DNA of 6,432 nt from Methanoregula sp. (lineage in GTDB: Archaea; Halobacteriota; Methanomicrobia; Methanomicrobiales; Methanospirillaceae): assembly GCA_023228295.1 (NCBI GenBank), contig JALOBP010000129.1, positions 1 to 6,432 of the forward strand. The letters are read 5' to 3'. The notes beneath the pieces are model-generated. The model was not told the origin of the DNA. It made no database searches and worked only from the letters and a program-made list of their open reading frames with translations. The position numbers were made by a program, and so were the translations under genes. Positions 1 to 5,785 of the stretch are shown one piece after another (position 1 is the first letter of the stretch; each line of letters opens with the position of its first letter).

Positions 1-897
1 AGCCATACGGTGCGGGTGACCCGGCCCGGTTATACGGAAACCACCCGGAAGTTCAGCTACCCGTCCCAGTCATCGGTTGCGATCACACTCTCGAAGGGAG
101 CACTGGTCTCCCTGGGCCCTGAGGGGGCAAACCCTGATGCAGCCAATATCATTTTTTACCCGTCATCGACATCCTACAACTGCAAGGAACATACCAAGGT
201 GTCGACTCCGGTCTACATGACGAACGAGACCCGGTTCCGGGAAGATGTGGAGAAAATTATCAGCAACACGTACCTGGACCTTGAAGACGTCACCTCCCCG
301 TCCGGATACCTGCCTGGTGATTACCGGGACGCATTCAATTTCTATTATTATTACGACCCTTCAGCCCCGGCCGATGCCTTCTCCGGCTGCGCCGGGTCGG
401 TTCCCGAAAGTTACTGGGAGAATGTCCCGTCCAGTGACGTTACGGTTATCGTGTATCCGCAATATTATGGGATCTATGCGGATTCAACCTGCCAGCCAAC
501 CGGATGCTACCAGGACTATGGACCGGGACGCAAGCTGATGAAGGCCCCGGCAGACAAGCTGGCGTTATTCCGTCACGAGACAGGACACGCAGTATTCGAG
601 CTCATCGATACCTATTGCGGTACAACCTACTACTACCAGAACAATCCCTACCCGAATGTCTGGACCTCGCCCGAATCCTGCCGGGCAGATGCACAATCCT
701 CCGGCCGCGATCCGGCCCAGTGCCGCCAGATCCAGAAGAAAAGTTCCGCGCAATCATCCTCGTCCTGTATCCAGAATTACTGGCAGTGGGACCCGATGCC
801 GGATATCATGGCAAACGGGTATGGTGGCAGGTTCGGCGATGCTGCAACACAGCGGATAAACTATGTCCTTTCACAGGCCGGAGCGGGTAACTCATGA
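1..897 (+). CDS. Secreted M64-like zinc metalloprotease with PEGA-like N-terminus (5' partial)
   Basis: The reading frame is open from base 1, so the gene starts before the window; a GTG at base 10 is in frame but lies inside what looks like a domain. The first ~33 visible residues (SHTVRVTRPGYTE..., ending in alternating hydrophobics) resemble the end of a PEGA-type surface beta-domain. Visible residues 192-205 (bases 574-615) read HETGHAVFELIDTY: an HExxH zinc site followed by a Leu-x-Asp-x-Tyr element, spaced as in peptidase family M64 (HExGHxxxxLxDEY), with Thr where Glu is usual. A later PNVW (from about base 652) and a DIMANG Met-turn-like element (Met at 808-810), then GRFGDAATQRINYVL, also fit M64. 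At least eight cysteines and many Tyr/Ser/Asn residues suggest an extracytoplasmic, disulfide-bonded protein; any signal peptide would be outside the window. The stop overlaps the next start by 4 bases (ATGA). Substrate unknown. The protease call is fairly firm; the exact family is inferred from motif memory. Confidence 0.8.
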   Translation, partial: SHTVRVTRPGYTETTRKFSYPSQSSVAITLSKGALVSLGPEGANPDAANIIFYPSSTSYNCKEHTKVSTPVYMTNETRFREDVEKIISNTYLDLEDVTSPSGYLPGDYRDAFNFYYYYDPSAPADAFSGCAGSVPESYWENVPSSDVTVIVYPQYYGIYADSTCQPTGCYQDYGPGRKLMKAPADKLALFRHETGHAVFELIDTYCGTTYYYQNNPYPNVWTSPESCRADAQSSGRDPAQCRQIQKKSSAQSSSSCIQNYWQWDPMPDIMANGYGGRFGDAATQRINYVLSQAGAGNS

Positions 898-2180
898 GAT
901 GGACAGCGGTTCTTGGCATTTTCCTCATCCTTGCGGTCATTGCAGATACCCCTGTTGCTGCTCTGCAGCCTGTCCCGGATTATGAAAAGATCCTGCAGGT
1001 TCACCTGGACTACGGGCAGAATGGCTATTCACTCACTTCCATGGAAGTGAAGTACGGCAAAGCGCCCAATCTCAACATACGGAGCGGCGACCTGAAAGGG
1101 ATCATCCTTGATTCCGGCGGGAAAGAACTGAAAGCATTCTCGTTTGCAGATCCGGGTGTGGCACGCGGGGACATCCTGACCTCATCGGACGAGACGGGTA
1201 TCATCGGGTATACCGAGCGGCCATCTTCCGGCTCGATAACCATTACCATCCCTTACCTCCATGACATGCAGACATTCAGCATCTCCGATTCACGGGACGG
1301 CAGCACGCTTCTGACCACAGATCTCAATGAACCGGTTGCCGCGTTCTGCCTGGATTATTCCGCGGATCCGGATTGCATGGCAAAGGTACCCGCGCCAAAA
1401 TCTGCGATACCGGATACCTCACGGAACCTGCTCCTTGCCACAATACTGTCTGGGTCGGTTCTTCTCGCGGCAGGTCTTGTAATCTGGACGGTCCGGCGCG
1501 GGACACCAGTGGAAGTCCCGCAACAGAAAATTGTGCTCGTTGTCGATGATGATCCGGATATCGTCCAGGTCATCCGCATGCTCCTGAATAAGAAAGGCTT
1601 CATCACCATGAGTGCGTCAAGCGGGAAGGAATGTCTGGGGATTATCAGGAACAAGACTCCCGACCTGATACTCCTCGATGTACTCATGGAGCCGATGAAC
1701 GGGTGGCAGACCCTTGAGCAGATCAAGAAAGACCCGTCGTTGAAAACAATCCCGGTCCTCATGCTTACCGGGAAACGGCTCACTGCGGAAGCGGCGAAAC
1801 AGTATCATATCTGCATAGACGATTACCTGACAAAACCGTTCCTGCCAAGCGACCTTTACACGGCAATTGAGAATACTCTTGAGCGGCAGCAGAAATTAAA
1901 AGAAACACTGGTAATTGCCACAAAGGCCGGTGTCGACAAGGAGAAATTCTGCGAACTGGCAAAACTCTCCCGCCGCATATCGATCGACCGGCGGATCATC
2001 GATATCCTGCAGGAGCCTGAAGGTACGTCCATGCCGGAAGATACCGGTTACATTGAGGACCAGGCAGTGATCCGGCAGATCGATGTCACTACCAAAGCCA
2101 ATGAGCAGCGTGTCACCGAGTTGCGGGATGAGATAAACGCCACGTTCAGGAAAAAAGGCATTCCGGAACTCAACTGGTGA
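894..2180 (+). CDS. Membrane-anchored response-regulator receiver protein with extracytoplasmic domain
   Basis: 428 residues. Residues 1-23 look like a signal peptide (hydrophobic core, then PVAA). Residues 24-175 form a beta-rich extracytoplasmic domain that I do not recognise, with a Cys152/Cys161 pair near the membrane. A transmembrane helix at 178-200 is followed by Arg-Arg, so the C-terminal part should be cytoplasmic. Residues 212-332 are a complete receiver domain: acidic residues Asp218-220, phospho-acceptor Asp262 (LLDVLMEP), Thr292 (MLTGK) and Lys314 (YLTKPF). Residues 333-428 are charged and probably helical, with no recognisable DNA-binding, histidine-kinase, HPt or GGDEF domain. 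Receiver domains take phosphate from a histidine kinase; none is encoded here. The start overlaps the upstream protease stop (ATGA), with a weak GGAG at 880-883, so translation is probably coupled. A receiver joined directly to a transmembrane helix and an outside domain is unusual, since most receivers are soluble. The receiver call is very firm; the role of the whole protein is unknown. Confidence 0.92.
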   Translation: MRWTAVLGIFLILAVIADTPVAALQPVPDYEKILQVHLDYGQNGYSLTSMEVKYGKAPNLNIRSGDLKGIILDSGGKELKAFSFADPGVARGDILTSSDETGIIGYTERPSSGSITITIPYLHDMQTFSISDSRDGSTLLTTDLNEPVAAFCLDYSADPDCMAKVPAPKSAIPDTSRNLLLATILSGSVLLAAGLVIWTVRRGTPVEVPQQKIVLVVDDDPDIVQVIRMLLNKKGFITMSASSGKECLGIIRNKTPDLILLDVLMEPMNGWQTLEQIKKDPSLKTIPVLMLTGKRLTAEAAKQYHICIDDYLTKPFLPSDLYTAIENTLERQQKLKETLVIATKAGVDKEKFCELAKLSRRISIDRRIIDILQEPEGTSMPEDTGYIEDQAVIRQIDVTTKANEQRVTELRDEINATFRKKGIPELNW

Positions 2181-2220
2181 TCGTGAAAAAACTGTACTGG
2201 GGAAATTTTCTGGTGCTACG

Positions 2221-2238
2221 ATGGGGCAGAGCCCCCAT
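2221..2238. repeat. Short G/C hairpin (ATGGGG / CCCCAT)
   Basis: An inverted repeat with 6-base arms, ATGGGG at 2221-2226 and CCCCAT at 2233-2238, around the loop CAGAGC. An alternative pairing is GGGGC/GCCCC around AGA (2223-2235). It sits 40 bases after the receiver gene's stop. No T-run follows it on the plus strand, so it is not a typical intrinsic terminator there; it may stabilise the 3' end or belong to a repeated element. Confidence 0.45.
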
Positions 2239-2408
2239 ACCCTCCAATAAAAAGAGGAACTGCCGTCCCGTGGGGCGCCTGTGCAGCGGCCTCAATTACC
2301 AGTTCATCCATAATTTAACAGGATTTTTCGGTTTAAGATACCGGTAATACGCAGGTATCGTAACGGGGGTACCATCGTGGGGGGGCTTTGGGCCATAAGA
2401 ACGTCACC

Positions 2409-2415
2409 TTTTTTT
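2409..2415 (+). terminator. T7 run, possible archaeal terminator for the plus-strand unit
   Basis: Seven consecutive T residues on the plus strand, 229 bases after the receiver gene's stop. Archaeal RNA polymerase often stops at T-rich tracts without a hairpin. This is the longest T-run in the gap, but its distance from the stop codon makes the assignment tentative. Confidence 0.3.
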
Positions 2416-2437
2416 CTGGTCGTTTCCCGAGTGTAAT

Positions 2438-2455
2438 AAAAACCGATCGGATAAA
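2438..2455 (-). terminator. Palindrome plus T-run after the radical SAM gene
   Basis: Read on the minus strand, the radical SAM stop (TAA, 2458-2456) is followed by TTTAT, then the perfect 8-base palindrome CCGATCGG (2450-2443), then TTTTT (2442-2438). The T-rich tract directly after the last gene of the operon is a plausible archaeal transcription stop. The palindrome has no loop and may be incidental. Confidence 0.4.
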
Positions 2456-3541
2456 TTATTCCCGGCCCACGAGATCCTGCACCCATGCCCGGTTCGCCCG
2501 GAGGGCGCAGCCCCCTTCCGTTTCCGAGAGGATCTCCGGCTCTTCGCGTAAGCGGGCAAGCAGCCGGGACTGCAGTGCCTTTTCAAGCGGCACGGCCGCA
2601 AGGTTCGCATCAGAGTACGGGGCCGCGGGGCAGGGCTCGAGGTCCCCGGACGGGCTGACATGCACAAAGCCCCGGCCTGCTGCAAGGCAACCCCCGTAAT
2701 ACTCCTCATCACCGGGAAAGCCGAGGAAGAGGGCGGGGAACTTCCGGTTATACTCCGCAAGCACGGCCTGCAGTACTTTTTTTTGCTCATGGGTCAGGAC
2801 CAGGTTCTCTGTGCCGGGCGCCATGGGAACGTACTCGACGAACGCGAAGGCCCGGGCACCACAATGCAGCATCTGCCGGATGAATGCATCACCGGAAACA
2901 CGGGAAAAATTCTCCCGCGTTGTCGTGACCGAGCAGCCGAAGAAGACATTCCGTCTCCTGAGCCGGTCGCAGACGGAGAGCAGCCGGTCATAAACCCCGC
3001 GTCCCCGCCGCGTATCGGTGTCCTCGCGGAATCCTTCAAAACTGATGACCGGCACGATGTTCCGGCATCCTGCAATCTTCTCCGCGGTCCCGTCATCGAT
3101 CAGGAGACCGTTGGTAAATACCGCAAAGAGGATGGCGGGATGTGTCTTTGCAAGGGCAAGGATCTCTTCCTGCCGGACAAGCGGTTCGCCACCCGCAATG
3201 ACCATGATCGAAACACCAAGCTCCGCAGCCTGATCGACAACGGACGCAAGGACAGCCGGGCTCAGCTCCTCCGCAGGCTTCTCCCCCCGGCCGTGCATGT
3301 AGCAGCCGGCGCAGGCAAGGTTGCACCGCGAGGTGATGCTCGCGATCATGACCGGCGGGACGATGAGCCCTTCCTGCTCGTGCTGCTTCCGTACCGCTGC
3401 TGCCTTCCTCTGGTGGTGCAGGATGACCGTGCCGGGAATGACGAGCGCCGGGTCGGAGGCGATTATCCGGACTGCCTGGCTGATCGTCTCCCCTATCGTG
3501 GCATCGAACGTTTCGCGGTACTGGCGAGGCTTGTCTTCCAT
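2456..3541 (-). CDS. Radical SAM protein with C-terminal twitch-like domain
   Basis: 361 residues from the ATG at 3541. Residues 64-240 are a radical SAM core: Cys73, Cys77 and Cys80 (CNLACAGC) match CX3CX2C, which binds the 4Fe-4S cluster that cleaves S-adenosylmethionine, and GGEP at 117-120 is the usual SAM-contacting element. The C-terminal part has Cys285, then 13 residues, Gly299, four residues and Cys304, with Cys345 later. This matches the start of a SPASM/twitch motif (CX9-15GX4C-gap-C) and suggests one auxiliary Fe-S cluster; the further cysteines of a full SPASM domain are missing. Such proteins modify peptides, proteins or small molecules through a radical; the substrate cannot be told. 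An in-frame start at 3844 would read 101 residues antisense-free but out of frame through the upstream membrane gene and gives low-complexity sequence; the 3541 start has AGGAG seven bases upstream. It is the last gene of the operon, 23 bases after the membrane protein. Confidence 0.88.
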   Translation of the reverse strand: MEDKPRQYRETFDATIGETISQAVRIIASDPALVIPGTVILHHQRKAAAVRKQHEQEGLIVPPVMIASITSRCNLACAGCYMHGRGEKPAEELSPAVLASVVDQAAELGVSIMVIAGGEPLVRQEEILALAKTHPAILFAVFTNGLLIDDGTAEKIAGCRNIVPVISFEGFREDTDTRRGRGVYDRLLSVCDRLRRRNVFFGCSVTTTRENFSRVSGDAFIRQMLHCGARAFAFVEYVPMAPGTENLVLTHEQKKVLQAVLAEYNRKFPALFLGFPGDEEYYGGCLAAGRGFVHVSPSGDLEPCPAAPYSDANLAAVPLEKALQSRLLARLREEPEILSETEGGCALRANRAWVQDLVGRE

Positions 3542-3548
3542 GAAAAAT

Positions 3549-3553
3549 CTCCT
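3549..3553 (-). promoter_or_regulatory. Ribosome-binding site of the radical SAM gene
   Basis: AGGAG on the minus strand lies seven bases before the ATG at 3541-3539. It supports this start over an in-frame one 101 codons upstream, and it falls in the 23-base gap after the membrane gene's stop codon. Confidence 0.7.
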
Positions 3554-3564
3554 GTACAAGCTGG

Positions 3565-4170
3565 CTATGCAGCAGTACTCCTGCTGGAACGATTCCGCAT
3601 AACGCTCACTCCCCACCCGAGGAGTGCCCCGACAAGGATGAGCATGGCCAGGATGTCGAACGTGAACTTGACCAGTCCCATCGCCATGGTGAACCGGGCA
3701 ATCTCCAAAAGCGGTGAGGGCCACGAAAGGAGCAGGGTGATGATCCCGAAATTTTCGCAATAATCGGCAATACCCCCGATGAGCGGGACCACGTTGAGCC
3801 GGTGCCACCGGCTCCCCGCAGGAAGCCACCGGTGCAGGAGCCACGTGATCGTGACCGCGTAGAAGAGCGTGTACACGAACGGGAAGAACATGTCGAGCGG
3901 CACGATGTGGGTTAAGTCAAACGCCCGCCCGGCCTCCCCCATCGCGGACAGAAGAGCGTATGCCTGCTCCGGGGTGTAGAGGGTCTCCATATCGAGGATG
4001 CCGACTCCACCGGTGATCTCCTTCAGCTGCCAGACACCGAACGGCCGGCCATTAATCAGCGTGGCGATAACCGCAAACGCAGCCAGTGCAGCAAGGACCA
4101 CTTTTCCGGATGTGATGGCGATGATCCGGTCCGAGACCTCATCAAGGATGCGCCGGCCGGTGCCGTTCAT
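3565..4170 (-). CDS. Four-helix integral membrane protein of unknown function
   Basis: 201 residues. Hydrophobic segments at about 23-39, 90-112, 126-149 and 165-188 predict four transmembrane helices. Residues 41-88 between helices 1 and 2 are soluble and contain an MGEAGRAFD stretch (77-85) followed by Asp93 at the edge of helix 2. Helix 3 carries charged residues in the pattern Asp136-x-x-Glu139-Asn140. My recollection is that GxxGR...D...P and DxxEN patterns recur in a widespread family of small uncharacterised membrane proteins, but I cannot name it and no function is known to me. There are no cofactor-binding cysteines; Cys138 is the only cysteine. The start overlaps the stop of the upstream flavodoxin-ferredoxin gene by 4 bases (ATGA) and has GGGGTGA six bases upstream (4177-4183). 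Its place between redox carriers and a radical SAM enzyme suggests a membrane partner or anchor, which is inference. Confidence 0.85.
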   Translation of the reverse strand: MNGTGRRILDEVSDRIIAITSGKVVLAALAAFAVIATLINGRPFGVWQLKEITGGVGILDMETLYTPEQAYALLSAMGEAGRAFDLTHIVPLDMFFPFVYTLFYAVTITWLLHRWLPAGSRWHRLNVVPLIGGIADYCENFGIITLLLSWPSPLLEIARFTMAMGLVKFTFDILAMLILVGALLGWGVSVMRNRSSRSTAA

Positions 4171-4967
4171 TTCGGCTCACCCCGCTGGATGAGCATGTCC
4201 CGCACGTTCACGTCCGGGTGGTGGTACCGGGGTTTCCCGGCAGTCCTGCCGCCGATATCGACCGCTTCTTCCGGGCACCAGTGGATGCAGGCATAACATT
4301 GGGTGCAGTCGCTTCCCCAGCTGACCCCGTCCTTTGCTACCGTGATGTTCCGGGTCGGGCAGATCCGGGCGCAGGTACCGCACTGGTTACATGCCGAGGT
4401 TGCGTGGAGGCGGCCGGGAGTGTTGTACATGGATGTTGCTAAAGAGCAGGTTATACGACCTCCAATCTTCAGCAGCACGGAATTGTTGCCTTCAGGAACA
4501 GATACCCGCTGTTCGCGGATTGCAGCAGCGATTGCCGGGATGCGGCTTTTTGCTTTTACAAATTTCTCTTCGCGGCAGGGTGCATCCCCCATCAGGTCAA
4601 CAGGGCCGATGTAGTTCTCCGGCATCACGAGGGAATAGCCGGCCGAGAGGGTGTATCCCTTCTCTGAAAGGAGTTCCTGTAAGCGGAAGAGCGCTCCGCC
4701 GGGCCGCTCCCCGCAGGTGGCAAGGCCGAAGATGTACGGGCTGCCGGAGAACAGGATACTGAAGACAAACTGCCGGACTATGGCCGGCATGATCAGGAAA
4801 TGGACCGGAAACGCGATCCCGATCGCATCCGCATCCGGGGCAAAACCGCCATAATAGATCGCCTGCCGGAGGGGGATAAGGGTCGTGTCGCCCAGTTCTT
4901 CAGCAAGGTCGCGGGCAACGGCAAGCGTGTTGCCGGTGCCGGTGAAATAATAAATTACAGTCTTCAT
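4167..4967 (-). CDS. EFR1-type flavodoxin-ferredoxin fusion protein
   Basis: 266 residues. Residues 1-160 form a flavodoxin-like domain: strand VIYYF, then the FMN phosphate loop TGTGNT (9-14), with IAFPVHF (51-57) and a conserved-looking ATCGERPGGA (83-92) in positions typical of flavodoxin loops. Residues 190-235 are a ferredoxin domain for two 4Fe-4S clusters: Cys193/196/199/203 (CNQCGTCARICP) and Cys221/224/227/231 (CTQCYACIHWCP). This architecture corresponds to the EFR1-family ferredoxins, cytoplasmic electron carriers combining FMN and two clusters; partners are generally unknown. There is no signal peptide or membrane helix. The ATG at 4967 overlaps the preceding stop by 4 bases (ATGA), with GGGGAGAT three bases upstream (4971-4978). 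Between a NapH-like protein and Isf-like flavoprotein on one side and a radical SAM gene on the other, it is a good candidate for the direct reductant in the operon. Confidence 0.9.
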   Translation of the reverse strand: MKTVIYYFTGTGNTLAVARDLAEELGDTTLIPLRQAIYYGGFAPDADAIGIAFPVHFLIMPAIVRQFVFSILFSGSPYIFGLATCGERPGGALFRLQELLSEKGYTLSAGYSLVMPENYIGPVDLMGDAPCREEKFVKAKSRIPAIAAAIREQRVSVPEGNNSVLLKIGGRITCSLATSMYNTPGRLHATSACNQCGTCARICPTRNITVAKDGVSWGSDCTQCYACIHWCPEEAVDIGGRTAGKPRYHHPDVNVRDMLIQRGEPK

Positions 4968-5773
4968 GACATCTCCCCGGGCCCCAGCTCAAGGTCCTTT
5001 TGGACCTCCCGTTTTGAGAACCATTCAACAACCATCCCGATTGCATGATACAGGGGATTGACCGGGACATCAACGAAATATTTCACGCGCCCGTCAAGCC
5101 AGCCCTTCGCCTTCCAGTACCGGAAATCGGCAGGAGACACGTCCTCCAGCTGCGCAAACGCTGCCCGCTGCCCGCGGAAGATCATCACGTCATACAGGCC
5201 CGGGCTCCTCCGCACCGGGCGCCGGAGGGCAGCGGCAAATTCCCCTGCGGCACTGGCGATCACCTTCCGGTTTTCATCGATCCGGTATTGTGGCAGGGGC
5301 GTCGCGGTCAGGATCCCTGTGGTTCCCGCGATCTCGAATCCCCAGATCCGGGCTACCGTGTCGAGATACTTCAGGACATCTTCGTTGCCGAGCACGCCGG
5401 CGGTTGTGAGGAGGAGGGCTTTTTTGTCAAAGAACCGGGGCCGGTGGAAGATGTAGCTGAAGCGGTCGATGAAGGTCTTCATCTGGCCGGACACGTTCAT
5501 CCCGTACACGGGGGTGGCAAAGACCACCCCGTCTGCAACGTGCATCTTCTGTTCGATGAGCGGGGCATCGTCGCGGTTGGGACACCGGTCCTCTCCCTGG
5601 GAGAAACAGGCAAGGCAGCCTTTGCAGGGCTGCAGGTTTACATCCTTCAGCCACAGGTATTCGAATTCGACCGGGAATTCCTGCTCCAGGATCCCGCGGA
5701 GCTCTTCACATGCCCGGAACGTGCTGCCTTTCCGGGGGCTCCCCATAATGACCAGAATCTTCTTTGTCTCCAT
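4964..5773 (-). CDS. Iron-sulfur flavoprotein (Isf-like, NADPH-dependent FMN reductase fold) with C-terminal extension
   Basis: 269 residues from the ATG at 5773. Residues 1-190 have a flavodoxin-like fold: GSPRKGST (11-18) binds the FMN phosphate and TPVYGMNVSG (87-96) lies at the flavin ring. Cys50, Cys53, Cys56 and Cys64 form CX2CX2CX7C, matching the compact CX2CX2CX4-7C motif that binds a 4Fe-4S cluster in methanogen iron-sulfur flavoproteins. These proteins pass electrons between ferredoxin and flavin and have been linked to oxygen or peroxide reduction. Residues 190-269 (with YDVMIFRGQ, FRYWKAKGW and PVNPLYHAIGMVVEW) exceed the core fold; the last part could lie on or pack against a membrane. 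Start choice: GGGGTGAT lies four bases before 5773; an alternative ATG at 5779 overlaps the upstream stop by one base (TGATG) and adds two residues. The longer frame to 5848 overlaps the upstream ferredoxin gene and is rejected. The stop overlaps the next start (ATGA). Confidence 0.87.
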   Translation of the reverse strand: METKKILVIMGSPRKGSTFRACEELRGILEQEFPVEFEYLWLKDVNLQPCKGCLACFSQGEDRCPNRDDAPLIEQKMHVADGVVFATPVYGMNVSGQMKTFIDRFSYIFHRPRFFDKKALLLTTAGVLGNEDVLKYLDTVARIWGFEIAGTTGILTATPLPQYRIDENRKVIASAAGEFAAALRRPVRRSPGLYDVMIFRGQRAAFAQLEDVSPADFRYWKAKGWLDGRVKYFVDVPVNPLYHAIGMVVEWFSKREVQKDLELGPGEMS

Positions 5774-5777
5774 TTTC

Positions 5778-5785
5778 ATCACCCC
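5778..5785 (-). promoter_or_regulatory. Ribosome-binding site of the Isf-like gene, overlapping the upstream stop codon
   Basis: GGGGTGAT on the minus strand is a near match to the archaeal Shine-Dalgarno consensus GGAGGTGAT and lies four bases before the ATG at 5773. It includes the upstream gene's TGA (5781-5779) and part of the alternative ATG at 5779-5777. It favours the 5773 start and suggests translational coupling. Confidence 0.6.

Larger units (their letters stand above)
2181..2455. other. Convergent intergenic region without a convincing gene
   Basis: This 275-base gap lies between two converging genes. It is more AT-rich in patches than the flanking genes and contains G-runs (around 2366-2388), a short hairpin, T-runs and a small palindrome, listed separately. 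Short open frames exist on both strands, including 31 codons on the minus strand (2216-2311), but none has a good ribosome-binding site or a recognisable product. It most probably holds the 3' ends and termination signals of both transcripts. The segment around 2211-2245 has the look of a dispersed intergenic element, but no second clear copy is present in this window. Confidence 0.6.

Noticed and set aside
1355..1783. 142-codon minus-strand frame
   Set aside because: Antisense to the receiver gene, whose own frame shows all conserved receiver residues.
2216..2311. 31-codon minus-strand frame in the intergenic gap, considered as a radical SAM precursor peptide
   Set aside because: It has no clear ribosome-binding site and no Cys. 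It lies on the same strand downstream of the radical SAM gene but beyond a likely terminator. Kept only as part of the finding on the gap.
2366..2399. Possible second copy, inverted, of the hairpin element at 2211-2245
   Set aside because: Only about seven bases (ACGATGG) match after reverse complementing, which is too little to call a repeat.
2304..2486. 60-codon minus-strand frame overlapping the 3' end of the radical SAM gene
   Set aside because: It starts inside the radical SAM coding region in another frame, has no ribosome site and no recognisable motif.
2660..3763. 367-codon open frame on the plus strand
   Set aside because: It is antisense to the radical SAM and membrane genes, has no recognisable domain, and is rich in Arg/Pro/Asp as expected for a GC-rich shadow frame.
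3542..3844. 101-codon upstream extension of the radical SAM frame
   Set aside because: It runs out of frame through the membrane protein gene, shows no conserved-looking sequence, and a good ribosome site marks the start at 3541.
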